Below are positions 7,077 to 15,900 of a stretch of DNA of 27,482 nucleotides, one piece after another. Both the position numbers and the translations under genes were made by a program. The stretch comes from Bacteroidales bacterium UBA1714 (lineage in GTDB: Bacteria; Bacteroidota; Bacteroidia; Bacteroidales; Paludibacteraceae): NCBI GenBank assembly GCA_002317295.1, contig DCIY01000033.1:1-27482 (forward strand), written 5' to 3'. Position 1 is the first letter of the stretch. Every line of letters begins with the position of its first letter. The notes beneath the pieces were generated by a model. That model saw only the letters and a program-made list of their open reading frames with translations. It was not told the origin of the DNA and ran no database searches.

Positions 7077-9341
7077 ATGATTTACCCTGAGAATATAGAA
7101 GCTAAAATAGATTTTGGTTCCATTCGCACATTACTGCAATCTCTTTGTCAATCCCATATTGGTAAGGACGAAGTGGACAAGATGCAATTTTTGACCGATA
7201 TCAAAGCCATTGAGCATTTACTCCAACAAACGGCTGAGATGAAGGCCTTACTGGAGGACGCCTCCATATCTGTTCCTCATGGAGAGATACATGATATGCA
7301 GGAGGCTTTGTCTCGTATTCGCATTGCGGGATTGTTTTTGGACGAAGACGAATTGGCCATGCTCGGTAAGACTATAGCCTTGGCTGTGGAGATGGAGCGG
7401 TTTTTAGCCACCCTGGATACAGAGCGTTTTGTAGCTCTTACCCAATTGCAACAAAGCCAAGGGGGCAAACCATTGCAAGATATTGTGCGAATGATTGATC
7501 GCGTGCTCGACCCCTATGGCAAGATGCGAGATAACGCTTCACCAGAGTTGAGTCGTATTCGTCGCGAATGGAGTGCCGCCCAAGGATCTGTTCAAAAAAC
7601 GATACTCAGCATCCTGCGTCGCAACCAGCAAGAGGGGTTATTGGATAAAGAAGTATCTCCCACGATGCGCGAGGGGCGCATGGTATTACCCATACCTCCT
7701 GGACTAAAACGCAAGATTGGCGGTATTGTTCATGACGAGAGTGCTACCGGTAAAACGGTATATATCGAACCACAAGAGGTGGTAGAAGCCAATAACCATA
7801 TTCGTTCCTTAGAGGGCGAAGAACGACGCGAGCGCATCCGTATTTTAATTGAGATTGCCCAACAGATTCATCCCTATCATCATGAGATTGAACAAAGCAC
7901 GGCGTGGTTGGGTTGGATTGATTTTGTGCGAGCCAAAGCGTTGTTGGCAATTCAGTTACACGCCATTGCACCACATCTGATTAACCAACCTACCATAGAT
8001 TGGCGAGGAGCTAAACATGCGGTGCTATATCTCAGACTTCAACAAGAAGGCAAACAGGTGGTACCACTAACCATCAAATTAGGAAGAAATCAAGCCAACC
8101 GGTGTTTAATCATTTCCGGTCCAAACGCCGGAGGTAAGTCGGTATGTTTGAAAACCGTGGCATTACTGCAATATATGATGCAATGCGGGCTGATGGTACC
8201 CATGGACGAAAGCAGCACGATGGGAATATTTCAAACCATCATGATAGATATCGGTGACGAACAAAGCATAACAGACGATTTGTCCACTTATTCGAGCCAT
8301 TTGAGGAATATGAAGATGTTCCTTCGTTATGCAGACAAACATAGTTTGTACCTCATCGACGAAGCGGGAAGTGGCACCGAGCCTCTCATAGGAGGAGCCA
8401 TTGCCCAATCGGTAATTACAACGCTGCATCAATCAGGAGCTACGGGAATAGTCACCACACACTATACCAATCTCAAACACCTGGCGGAAGAGTTGGATCA
8501 AATGATCAATGGAGCTATGTTGTACGATCGTGGTGCCATGCGACCATTATTTCAGTTATCCATAGGCCAGGCCGGTTCCTCTTTTGCTTTGGAGATTGCC
8601 AAACAGACCGGTTTACCCATTCAGATAGTGCAACAGGCCACAGAATTGGTGGGAGAAGACCATATCGATTATGATAAACATCTGCAGGACATCGCTCGCG
8701 ATAAGCGTTATTGGGAAAATAAACGGCAAAACATTCGTCAGAGGGAAAAACATCTGGAGGAACGAATAGCGTATTATGAGACTGAAATAGGTGGACTCAA
8801 ACAAAAAAAGAAAGAAATTTTACAACAAGCTAAGGACGAGGCTGCTGAACTGCTCAATCAATCCAATGCAACCATCGAGCGCACTATTCGGGAAATAAAA
8901 GAGTCCAAAGCCGATAAAGTCAAGACACAAAAAGCCCGCAAACAAGTAGAGGAACTCAAAGTGCAGGTAGGTGCCAAAAAAGAGAAAAAGGTCATGCACG
9001 ATTTGCGTGATCTCAAAGCGCTCAGCAAATCCCTTCCTTCAGGCCAATCGACCATTCAGAATACCATTCGTTCACATAAACTCTCTTTTACGAATGAATT
9101 GGATTTACGGGGACTGCGTGCGGATGAAGCCCTGGAGCAACTGATTGCCTATATGGATGATGCCATCATGGTAGGCGCAGGTACAGTCACCATTCTCCAT
9201 GGAACGGGAACGGGTGCGCTCAAGCAACTGACACGCGATTATCTCAAAAAACTGTCTCACGATAAGATGCATCCCATTCATGATTTTCACGATGGTGATC
9301 CCGATCGCGGAGGTGCCGGTTTGACCATAGTAGAAATCTAA
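7077..9341 (+). CDS. mutS2: MutS2 family ATPase/endonuclease
   Basis: 754 residues from ATG 7077. The TTG at 7068 would add three residues and overlap the previous gene, and MIYPENIEAKIDF is a normal family start. The MutS core and clamp region (1-330) leads to the ATPase with Walker A GPNAGGKS (about 348) and LYLIDEAGSGTEP as Walker B. A Lys/Glu-rich coiled coil (about 540-640) and a C-terminal Smr domain follow (LDLRGLRADEAL at about 675, LHGTGTGAL). The mismatch-recognition domain I of MutS is absent, as usual. MutS2 proteins act in recombination control, and in some species in rescue of collided ribosomes. Which role applies here cannot be told from the sequence. Confidence 0.93.
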   Translation: MIYPENIEAKIDFGSIRTLLQSLCQSHIGKDEVDKMQFLTDIKAIEHLLQQTAEMKALLEDASISVPHGEIHDMQEALSRIRIAGLFLDEDELAMLGKTIALAVEMERFLATLDTERFVALTQLQQSQGGKPLQDIVRMIDRVLDPYGKMRDNASPELSRIRREWSAAQGSVQKTILSILRRNQQEGLLDKEVSPTMREGRMVLPIPPGLKRKIGGIVHDESATGKTVYIEPQEVVEANNHIRSLEGEERRERIRILIEIAQQIHPYHHEIEQSTAWLGWIDFVRAKALLAIQLHAIAPHLINQPTIDWRGAKHAVLYLRLQQEGKQVVPLTIKLGRNQANRCLIISGPNAGGKSVCLKTVALLQYMMQCGLMVPMDESSTMGIFQTIMIDIGDEQSITDDLSTYSSHLRNMKMFLRYADKHSLYLIDEAGSGTEPLIGGAIAQSVITTLHQSGATGIVTTHYTNLKHLAEELDQMINGAMLYDRGAMRPLFQLSIGQAGSSFALEIAKQTGLPIQIVQQATELVGEDHIDYDKHLQDIARDKRYWENKRQNIRQREKHLEERIAYYETEIGGLKQKKKEILQQAKDEAAELLNQSNATIERTIREIKESKADKVKTQKARKQVEELKVQVGAKKEKKVMHDLRDLKALSKSLPSGQSTIQNTIRSHKLSFTNELDLRGLRADEALEQLIAYMDDAIMVGAGTVTILHGTGTGALKQLTRDYLKKLSHDKMHPIHDFHDGDPDRGGAGLTIVEI

Positions 9342-9342
9342 T

Positions 9343-10494
9343 ATGACCGATTTTATTCAAGCCCATATCCATGATGATCCTTCGCTCTTAGCCCTGCAAC
9401 GAAGTCGGTATTCGTCATTTAACGACGAACAATGGCATTGGATCCTGCAACAAATAGAGGGGTTTCAGCGCACCCGAGACAAATTACCGCATATTCATAC
9501 ACTTCACGATTGGTGGTATCCGGTGCGACTCAGTTTGGAGCAATGCAGCAGCGAACTCACGGCACAATATAAGGCGGAACTGATTACCCAAACCGGTTTG
9601 GTCAATGCCACACTGATGGATCTGACAGGAGGAATGGGTATAGACTGCTTTTATATGGCCCAAGTTTGTCAAAAGGCCATCTATTGTGAACGCGATCCGG
9701 AACTATGCCGATTGGCAGAACACAATTTGCAACGCTATGCTTCCTGCCCTATCGAGGTAAAAAACGAAGAAATTCAATCTCAAACCATCACCTCCTGCGA
9801 TGCGGATATTATCTATATAGATCCGGCTCGACGAGACAAGAATGGAGGCAAGGTATTTAAGATAGAGGACTGCGAACCCAATGTGCTGACGCTCTTACCT
9901 GCTATGCAGACACATGCATCCCTGATTATGATCAAACTCTCTCCAATGTTGGATATTACGGCAGCCTTGCGCAGTCTGATGGGAGATTGGAATGTACGGA
10001 TCGTAGCCGTCAAAAATAAGGTCAAAGAGATATTGCTGATACACCACACGCAGGCACACCACACGCCCGACATAGAGGCCATTGATCTTGTCCTTCACCA
10101 TGAGTTGCGTTTTACCCGGCAACAGGAACAGGAAACGAATATCGCCTATGCATCCGCTGTGGGAGCCTATTTGTATGAACCCAATGCGGCCATTCTCAAA
10201 GCGGGAGCCTATAAATATATTGCCTTCAGATATGGCGTGAGCAAGTTGGGCATCAACACTCATTTGTATACATCCGACACGCATGTGACCGATTGGCCAG
10301 GGCGTGTATGGCGAGTCCTGGGTATGTATGATAAGCATCAAAAGAATCAACAATACAATGTGCTCACACGCAATTATGTTCTACCAGCCGATGCCCTTAA
10401 GCGCCAGTTACATCTGAGTGATGGAGGCCACTATTACCTTATAGGTACCCGTCTTCAAGACCAACCCATGTTAATAATTGGAGAAATTGTGTAA
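9343..10494 (+). CDS. Class I SAM-dependent methyltransferase, THUMP-like (PG_1098 type)
   Basis: 383 residues. The SAM-binding motif is DLTGGMGID (93-101), and the catalytic-type motif is IDPARRD (159-165) as in nucleic-acid methyltransferases. The C-terminal part resembles the THUMP-like and ferredoxin-like modules of the Bacteroidota family represented by PG_1098, which suggests an RNA substrate. No member function is certain to me. It starts one base after the mutS2 stop and ends the operon. The rho promoter begins 16 bases after its stop. Confidence 0.8.
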   Translation: MTDFIQAHIHDDPSLLALQRSRYSSFNDEQWHWILQQIEGFQRTRDKLPHIHTLHDWWYPVRLSLEQCSSELTAQYKAELITQTGLVNATLMDLTGGMGIDCFYMAQVCQKAIYCERDPELCRLAEHNLQRYASCPIEVKNEEIQSQTITSCDADIIYIDPARRDKNGGKVFKIEDCEPNVLTLLPAMQTHASLIMIKLSPMLDITAALRSLMGDWNVRIVAVKNKVKEILLIHHTQAHHTPDIEAIDLVLHHELRFTRQQEQETNIAYASAVGAYLYEPNAAILKAGAYKYIAFRYGVSKLGINTHLYTSDTHVTDWPGRVWRVLGMYDKHQKNQQYNVLTRNYVLPADALKRQLHLSDGGHYYLIGTRLQDQPMLIIGEIV

Positions 10495-10509
10495 ATATTT
10501 TACAAAATA

Positions 10510-10541
10510 TTTGCATATGTAAGAATATTTTTGTAATTTTG
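10510..10541 (+). promoter_or_regulatory. Promoter of rho
   Basis: TTTG (10510-10513), a 20-base spacer and TAATTTTG (10534-10541). The transcript would start near 10545, giving a leader of about 49 bases. The leader contains AGGAGGAG and a small GGAG/CTCC stem, and no clear ribosome binding site next to the ATG. Confidence 0.8.
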
Positions 10542-10593
10542 CACCGGTTTAGGAGGAGTCTCTCCGACGCAATTCCGAAATAACTATTTTTTT

Positions 10594-12429
10594 ATGCAAT
10601 ATGATATTAGTAAACTCGAACGTATGACGTTCGAAGAGGTGAAAGAAATCGCCAAAAGTTTGGGTGTTAAAATGGGACACTCAAAGAATCAAAAAATGCT
10701 CATTTATGGCATTTTGGATGCACAGGCAGACAAACATGCTGCGAATGTGCAGGCTAAAATGGATAAGAAAGAAGAGCAACGCCAACAGGAACAGGAAAAA
10801 GCTCCTCGCGCCAAACGGACGCGTGTTAAGCACACCCAAGCAGTAGCTCCTGTCAAAGTGGATACCGACAACCTGACTGCCAACAATGTCCAAGGAAGCG
10901 TAGCCAACGAGCAGCAGGAGATGGATGCTATGCAACAACGCCTGCGCGAAAATAACCATAAGGCCAACAAGACCGTTCAGGCCATTGAGCACCGCAAACC
11001 GCTAAGTGGCGACATGACCGTTGAAACCGCTGCGCCCGCAGCAAAAGTCCAAGAGACGGAAGGGCTGAAAGGTACAAACAAAGTCCAAGAGACGGAAGGG
11101 CTGAAAGGCGCGGAGGTCAAACCGGAACCCAAGAAGCGTGGACGCAAGAAAAAAGTCGTTGCAGACACGGACAATAACATGGCAGAAGGTGGTAAAGAAC
11201 CAACTGCCAATAGTGCCGAACAAAATGCTATAGTAAACCCAGTTACAGAGGAATCTCCTGTAGCAGAACCTGTGGTGGCAGAGGCCAAAGAGTTTGTGGT
11301 TGATTTTCACGATCAGGTCATTGCCATGGGTACCCTGGAATGTGCCCCAGATGGTTATGGCTTTTTGCGTAGCGCTGATTATAATTATCTCAGTTCTCCC
11401 GATGATGTGTATGTGAGTCAATCGCAAATTCGTCAATATGGACTCAAGGTGGGTGATACGGTCGAATGTACGGTTAGAACCAACAAGGATACAGACAAAT
11501 ACTTCCCCATGGATAAGGTCATTCGTATTAACGGATTGGATCCTGCCAAAGCAAAAACGCGCATTGCCTTTGAAAACCTTACCCCACTCTTTCCTGATCA
11601 GAAATTTCGGTTGTGCAAAGGCAATTACTCCGATCCGCTGAGTATTCGTATAATTGATTTGTTCTCTCCCATTGGCAAAGGTCAGCGCGGCTTAATTGTG
11701 GCTCAACCAAAAACAGGTAAAACGGTGCTACTGAAAGAGATAGCCAATGCTATTGCCAGTAACCACCCGGAAGTGTATATGATTGTGCTACTGATTGACG
11801 AACGTCCGGAGGAGGTAACCGATATGCAACGCAGTGTACAGGCAGAGGTGATTGCATCCACGTTTGACGAACCCGCAGATAACCATGTTAAAGTGGCTAA
11901 TATTGTGCATGAAAAGGCCAAACGATTGGTAGAAAGCGGACATGATGTGGTCATCCTACTGGATTCGATTACCCGGTTGGCTCGCGCTTACAATACGGTG
12001 GCGCCCGCCAGTGGCAAAGTTCTCAGCGGTGGCGTCGAAGCACAAGCATTGCACAAACCCAAACGTTTCTTTGGTGCCGCCCGTAATATTGAAAATGGCG
12101 GATCGCTGACCATCATCGCCACCGCATTGACGGAAACCGGCAGTAAAATGGATGATTTAATTTTTGAGGAATTCAAAGGCACGGGTAATATGGAATTGCA
12201 ACTCGATCGTAAATTGAGTAACAAGCGTATCTTCCCAGCCGTAGATATTCCAGCCTCCAGCACCCGCCGTGACGATTTGCTCCTTCCTCCAGAAATTCTG
12301 AGCCGCATGTGGATGATTCGTAAGCAGTTAAGCGATATGAATGGTGTGGAAGCCATGGAGAAACTCAAGTCTTATATGGAACGAACCAAGGATAACGATG
12401 AGTTCCTGCTGGCGGTAAATGGAAGATAG
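10594..12429 (+). CDS. rho: Transcription termination factor Rho
   Basis: 611 residues against about 419 in E. coli. The N-terminal helical part (MTFEEVKEIAKSLGV) is followed by a ~190-residue charged, Ala/Lys/Glu-rich insertion (about 45-235) containing KKRGRKKK. Next are the RNA-binding CSD region (GTLECAPDGYGFLRS, with YVSQSQIRQYGL) and the RecA-like ATPase with Walker A QPKTGKT (about 373) and VVILLDSITRLARAYN. It is a hexameric RNA helicase that ends untranslated transcripts. Large N-terminal insertions are normal in Bacteroidota Rho and have been linked to phase separation in Bacteroides. A 36-base in-frame tandem duplication lies in the insertion (11044-11108). The stop TAG overlaps a copy of the AGTTTAG repeat. 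Confidence 0.96.
   Translation: MQYDISKLERMTFEEVKEIAKSLGVKMGHSKNQKMLIYGILDAQADKHAANVQAKMDKKEEQRQQEQEKAPRAKRTRVKHTQAVAPVKVDTDNLTANNVQGSVANEQQEMDAMQQRLRENNHKANKTVQAIEHRKPLSGDMTVETAAPAAKVQETEGLKGTNKVQETEGLKGAEVKPEPKKRGRKKKVVADTDNNMAEGGKEPTANSAEQNAIVNPVTEESPVAEPVVAEAKEFVVDFHDQVIAMGTLECAPDGYGFLRSADYNYLSSPDDVYVSQSQIRQYGLKVGDTVECTVRTNKDTDKYFPMDKVIRINGLDPAKAKTRIAFENLTPLFPDQKFRLCKGNYSDPLSIRIIDLFSPIGKGQRGLIVAQPKTGKTVLLKEIANAIASNHPEVYMIVLLIDERPEEVTDMQRSVQAEVIASTFDEPADNHVKVANIVHEKAKRLVESGHDVVILLDSITRLARAYNTVAPASGKVLSGGVEAQALHKPKRFFGAARNIENGGSLTIIATALTETGSKMDDLIFEEFKGTGNMELQLDRKLSNKRIFPAVDIPASSTRRDDLLLPPEILSRMWMIRKQLSDMNGVEAMEKLKSYMERTKDNDEFLLAVNGR
11044..11108 (+). repeat. 36-bp in-frame tandem duplication inside rho
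   Basis: The segment starting at 11044 recurs at 11080 with 29 identical bases, encoding KVQETEGLKG twice with a 12-residue period. It lies in the disordered insertion of Rho, where a length change would not break the frame. Confidence 0.85.
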
Positions 12430-12481
12430 TTTAGAGAACGGCCTATGGCCTACAGTTTAGAGTTTAGAGTTTAGAGTTTAG
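12428..12481. repeat. AGTTTAG heptamer array with mini-hairpin between rho and aroQ
   Basis: One AGTTTAGAG copy overlaps the rho stop (12428-12436). A GGCC-TAT-GGCC hairpin follows (12440-12450). Four exact tandem AGTTTAG heptamers (12454-12481) then run up to one base before the GTG pair that can start aroQ. No consensus promoter and no U-tract terminator is visible, so aroQ may be read through from rho. Related elements occur at 20026-20071 and 21144-21175. Confidence 0.85.
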
Positions 12482-12485
12482 AGTG

Positions 12486-12908
12486 GTGAGGATAACAATC
12501 ATCAATGGTCCCAACCTCAATCGCCTGGGTACGCGTCAACCGCAAATATATGGTACGCGTTCGATGGAACAGGTGATGGTGGACATTCAGCAACGATGGC
12601 CGGATGTATATTTTACATATCGACAATCCAATCACGAAGGAGATATCATTGATTATATCCAAGCCGCCGAAAACGAAGATGGCATTGTGCTCAATGCCGG
12701 AGGATATACCCATACCAGTGTGGCCATACGGGACGCTGTAGTTAATTGCGCCTGCCCTGTGGTGGAGGTACATATTAGCGATATTAAGCAACGAGAACCT
12801 TTTAGGCGTATCAGTTTGCTCACGGATGTTTGTGTTAAAACGATTATAGGAAAAGGAACAGATGGATATCAAGAAGCTATTGATTATATTATTGGTAGCA
12901 ATCATTAG
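12486..12908 (+). CDS. aroQ: Type II 3-dehydroquinate dehydratase
   Basis: About 140 residues. It dehydrates 3-dehydroquinate to 3-dehydroshikimate in the shikimate pathway. Motifs are INGPNLNRLG with RQPQIYGTRS (catalytic Tyr), NAGGYTHTSVAIRDA, and EVHISDIKQREPFR (active-site His and Arg). Two adjacent GTG codons (12483, 12486) could start it; 12486 gives MRITIINGPNLN, the usual family start. No ATG is available and the heptamer array abuts the start. It overlaps porT by 47 bases in a different frame, so the two are translationally tied. It heads the aroQ-porT-lipoprotein-ribF cluster. Confidence 0.92.
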   Translation: MRITIINGPNLNRLGTRQPQIYGTRSMEQVMVDIQQRWPDVYFTYRQSNHEGDIIDYIQAAENEDGIVLNAGGYTHTSVAIRDAVVNCACPVVEVHISDIKQREPFRRISLLTDVCVKTIIGKGTDGYQEAIDYIIGSNH

Positions 12909-13578
12909 TCTACCCCTTCGTGCGCAAATGCACAATCCTTATGTGGATGATAAACTCTTTCACTTTGGATTCTCTCTGGGTGTTAATATGATGGCCTATG
13001 GTGTTACCGAAAGTTTGGACACGATTGGTGGCGAAGTCTATCATGCCCGCACAAGTGCGATGCTTCCGGGATTTTCTGTAGGATTTGTCACCGATTTACG
13101 CATGACACGTCACTTAAGTCTCAGGTGTACCCCTACACTGCATTTTGGTCAGCGAACCATCTCCTACAAAGCGGAATCCGGTAAGGAGGTCAAGGGTAGT
13201 GAGGGTTATGGCAAAGATATTACCGTATTGGGTTTGCCATTGGATTTGCCTCTCTATCTGAAGTGGTCGGCAGAGCGTGAAAAAAACTACCGCCCATATG
13301 TCATCATTGGTGGAGGTGTCAGTTTCGATTTTGGCCGAGATAATGAGTGCCCTATTTATCAAAAACCTCTTGATTACTTTGCTGCCTTTGGTTTTGGTTG
13401 CGATTTTTACTTCAAGTGGTTTAAGTTATGTCCCGAACTCAAATATCATCTTGGGTTTAACAATGTGCTCACACCTCTGGAGCAGCGTCAGCAAGTGGGA
13501 GAATTGGATATGTTCTATTCACAAGCACTGTCTCGGTTACGCAACCAGATGATCACAATTACCTTTAACTTTGAATAA
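12862..13578 (+). CDS. porT: PorT family protein, type IX secretion/outer-membrane biogenesis
   Basis: 238 residues with a signal peptide (MDIKKLLIILLVAIISLPLRAQ). The mature start, NPYVDDKLFHFGFSLGVNMM, and the later short beta strands with aromatic ends fit the PorT/SprT eight-stranded outer-membrane barrel. The last residues are ITITFNFE, a barrel-like terminal strand. In Porphyromonas PorT is needed for type IX secretion of gingipains. The ATG at 12862 lies inside aroQ and is preceded by a purine-rich GGAAAAGGA, a plausible ribosome site. Its stop overlaps the start of the next gene. The C10 protease with a T9SS-like tail is a plausible client. Confidence 0.87.
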   Translation: MDIKKLLIILLVAIISLPLRAQMHNPYVDDKLFHFGFSLGVNMMAYGVTESLDTIGGEVYHARTSAMLPGFSVGFVTDLRMTRHLSLRCTPTLHFGQRTISYKAESGKEVKGSEGYGKDITVLGLPLDLPLYLKWSAEREKNYRPYVIIGGGVSFDFGRDNECPIYQKPLDYFAAFGFGCDFYFKWFKLCPELKYHLGFNNVLTPLEQRQQVGELDMFYSQALSRLRNQMITITFNFE

Positions 13579-15031
13579 ACAGCATTTCATCATACTATGG
13601 ATGGGGGTATGGATACTGACGAGTATGCTGACCTCATGTCAGGAAACCATCGTGAGCGATGATCATGGCATGCGTTTGAGTTTCTCCCAGGATTCGGTTT
13701 GCTTTGATACCGTTTTTACGGACATGGGCAGTGCAACGAAACAGGTGATGGTGTACAACCATAACTCCAATGCCATAGTGATTCACCAAGTCCGATTGCA
13801 ATCAGACGCTTTTTACATCAATTTGGATGGAGAAAATCAGGTGGACAACCTGCATGATATTCAACTCAACGGAGGCGATAGCCTGTTCCTGTTTATTCGT
13901 GTCAGAATCAATCCCAATGACGAGAATTCGCCCATATTAGTGCAAGATACCGTGTATTTTGATGTAAACAACCACACGCAGGCATTGCCGTTGGAAGCCT
14001 ATGGTCAAAATGTGGTAGTGATGCGTTCTTCCCAAGGTCGTACAGACTATACGGAACCCTTGACACTGACATCGGAAAAGCCGTATCTGATATACGATAC
14101 CCTGGTAACCCACGCTAATCTTACCATCCAAGCCGGTGCCACACTGTATATGCATAATCAGGCAACCATCGTTGCCCATCAAAATGTGCAGGCAATAGGA
14201 ACATTGGCACAACCCATTACCATACAGGGCGATCGGTTGGACAGATTATTTGATTCGGTACCCTATCGAGTCGCTTCCGGTCAGTGGGTGGGTATCTATT
14301 TATTGAGTGGAGCTACAGCGGGCATCACATACCATTTGGATTATGTGGATATTCTCAGCGGCAATGTCGGATTGTACTGCCAAAGTGAGGATCCGGCAAT
14401 GCGCGCTCAGTTGACATTACACAATGCACGCATTCACAATCATGCCAAATATGGCATTGTGCTCATCAATACCGACGCTCAAATCGCCAATTCAGAGATC
14501 AGTAACTGTGCCTCCTATTGTCTCTACCTGGCCGGTGGCGAACAAGAGATTGTCCACTCCACCATTGCCTCGTATTTTGGTTGGCCTCATTCTAACCTGA
14601 ATATTCATACCACCTCACGGGAAGATGTGCCTGCGGTCTATATCAATACGCGCGATTATGAGCAAGTCCTATCCCATGTGACCATTTGTAATAGTATCAT
14701 TGATGGCGTACGCTCCAACAATCTGGAAGTGGACACTTTGCCTGCATTCAATTTTACAGGGGCATTGTATAACAACTATCTCAGGGCAGATTCGATTCTA
14801 TTCGATTGGAGTCACGATAATGTGTACGCACAGGATAGCGATTCGGTCTTTGTCAACACACACTATATGTACAAAGAATATCACTATTTTGATTTTCGAT
14901 TGGATAGTCTCTCCCCCGCCAGAGGAATAGGTCATTCGGATGGTGCAACAGCATTTCCGATGGATAAGAACGGTCATCCTCGTCCCAGTCAACGACCGGA
15001 CGCTGGTTGCTATCAATGGGTTGAAAATTAG
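13571..15031 (+). CDS. Right-handed beta-helix lipoprotein
   Basis: 486 residues. The lipobox is LTSC (C at residue 23), so it is a predicted lipoprotein. An N-terminal beta-sandwich-like part (about 30-150, FDTVFTDMGSATKQVMVYN) resembles the domain before beta-helices in many Bacteroidales surface proteins. Repetitive parallel beta-helix rungs follow (about 170-400), and the end is ARGIGHSDGATAFPMDKNGH...PDAGCYQW. The TTG at 13571 is preferred as start because the next ATG (13601) would leave a short signal without a positive charge. TTG overlaps the porT stop by 8 bases. The ligand is unknown. Co-transcription with porT suggests an envelope role. Confidence 0.75.
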   Translation: MNKQHFIILWMGVWILTSMLTSCQETIVSDDHGMRLSFSQDSVCFDTVFTDMGSATKQVMVYNHNSNAIVIHQVRLQSDAFYINLDGENQVDNLHDIQLNGGDSLFLFIRVRINPNDENSPILVQDTVYFDVNNHTQALPLEAYGQNVVVMRSSQGRTDYTEPLTLTSEKPYLIYDTLVTHANLTIQAGATLYMHNQATIVAHQNVQAIGTLAQPITIQGDRLDRLFDSVPYRVASGQWVGIYLLSGATAGITYHLDYVDILSGNVGLYCQSEDPAMRAQLTLHNARIHNHAKYGIVLINTDAQIANSEISNCASYCLYLAGGEQEIVHSTIASYFGWPHSNLNIHTTSREDVPAVYINTRDYEQVLSHVTICNSIIDGVRSNNLEVDTLPAFNFTGALYNNYLRADSILFDWSHDNVYAQDSDSVFVNTHYMYKEYHYFDFRLDSLSPARGIGHSDGATAFPMDKNGHPRPSQRPDAGCYQWVEN

Positions 15032-15039
15032 AAAAACAA

Positions 15040-15900
15040 ATGGCATATACGGCGACCATAGGATTTTTTGACGGCGTTCATCGTGGGCATCACTTTCTAA
15101 TCAATCAGTTACTGGCTACGGCGCAGATGCGTGGGGAACAAAGTGCGATTATCACCTTTGAGCACCATCCCAAGAACTATCTCAATCAACCGGTTCCGCA
15201 GTTACTCACCACGTATGATGAACGGATAACACTACTGAAAGACTGTGGTGTGGACGAGATCTTTTGTTTCCAATTTGATATCATTCAGCAACTGACAGCC
15301 CGAGAGTTTATGACCATTCTGCACCAACGATGTGGGGTTACTACCCTGCTCATGGGTTATGACCATCGTTTTGGCAGCGACCAGATAACCGATTTGGCTA
15401 CCTACCAACGCATCGGTCAGGAGTGTGGTGTACAGGTGATGGCCATTGGCCAATCACCCGAAGGAGCCATTTCCTCTTCCACCATTCGGCGTGCCCTGAG
15501 TGCCGGTCAGATAGAGCAAGCCAATCGCATGCTCGGTTATCCTTACCTGCTCCAAGGAATGGTAGTCCATGGCAAGGCGATTGGGCGCACACTGGGTTTC
15601 CCAACGGCTAATATATCCGTTGATGAACACAAACTGCTGCCCCTGAGTGGAGTCTATGCCGCCACGATACGTTGGGACCATACCGCCTATAATGCCATCG
15701 TCAATATCGGCACCAATCCAACCATCGAAGGGGAGAAAGCAGCCACAGTGGAAGTACATATTCCGCAGTTTAACGAATCGATTTATGGCACGCATGTCCA
15801 ATTGCAGTTACTGCGTTATATACGGGGTGAAAAAAAATTTGCTACCTTAGACGAACTACGGCAGCAAATCATCATCGATATCCAATCGCTTAACGCATAA
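15040..15900 (+). CDS. ribF: Bifunctional riboflavin kinase/FAD synthetase
   Basis: 286 residues. It makes FMN from riboflavin and FAD from FMN. The N-terminal adenylyltransferase has GFFDGVHRGHH (8-18) and a later SSSTIRRAL. The C-terminal kinase has GRTLGFPTANI and LSGVYAATI. It is slightly shorter than usual because it starts almost at the nucleotide-binding strand; no alternative start exists before the in-frame stop at 15022. It begins eight bases after the lipoprotein stop. Its last 11 bases overlap the end of the convergent outer-membrane protein gene. Confidence 0.95.
   Translation: MAYTATIGFFDGVHRGHHFLINQLLATAQMRGEQSAIITFEHHPKNYLNQPVPQLLTTYDERITLLKDCGVDEIFCFQFDIIQQLTAREFMTILHQRCGVTTLLMGYDHRFGSDQITDLATYQRIGQECGVQVMAIGQSPEGAISSSTIRRALSAGQIEQANRMLGYPYLLQGMVVHGKAIGRTLGFPTANISVDEHKLLPLSGVYAATIRWDHTAYNAIVNIGTNPTIEGEKAATVEVHIPQFNESIYGTHVQLQLLRYIRGEKKFATLDELRQQIIIDIQSLNA

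Noticed and set aside
12454..12481. CRISPR-like array
   Set aside because: The repeats are contiguous 7-mers without spacers, and no cas gene is present.
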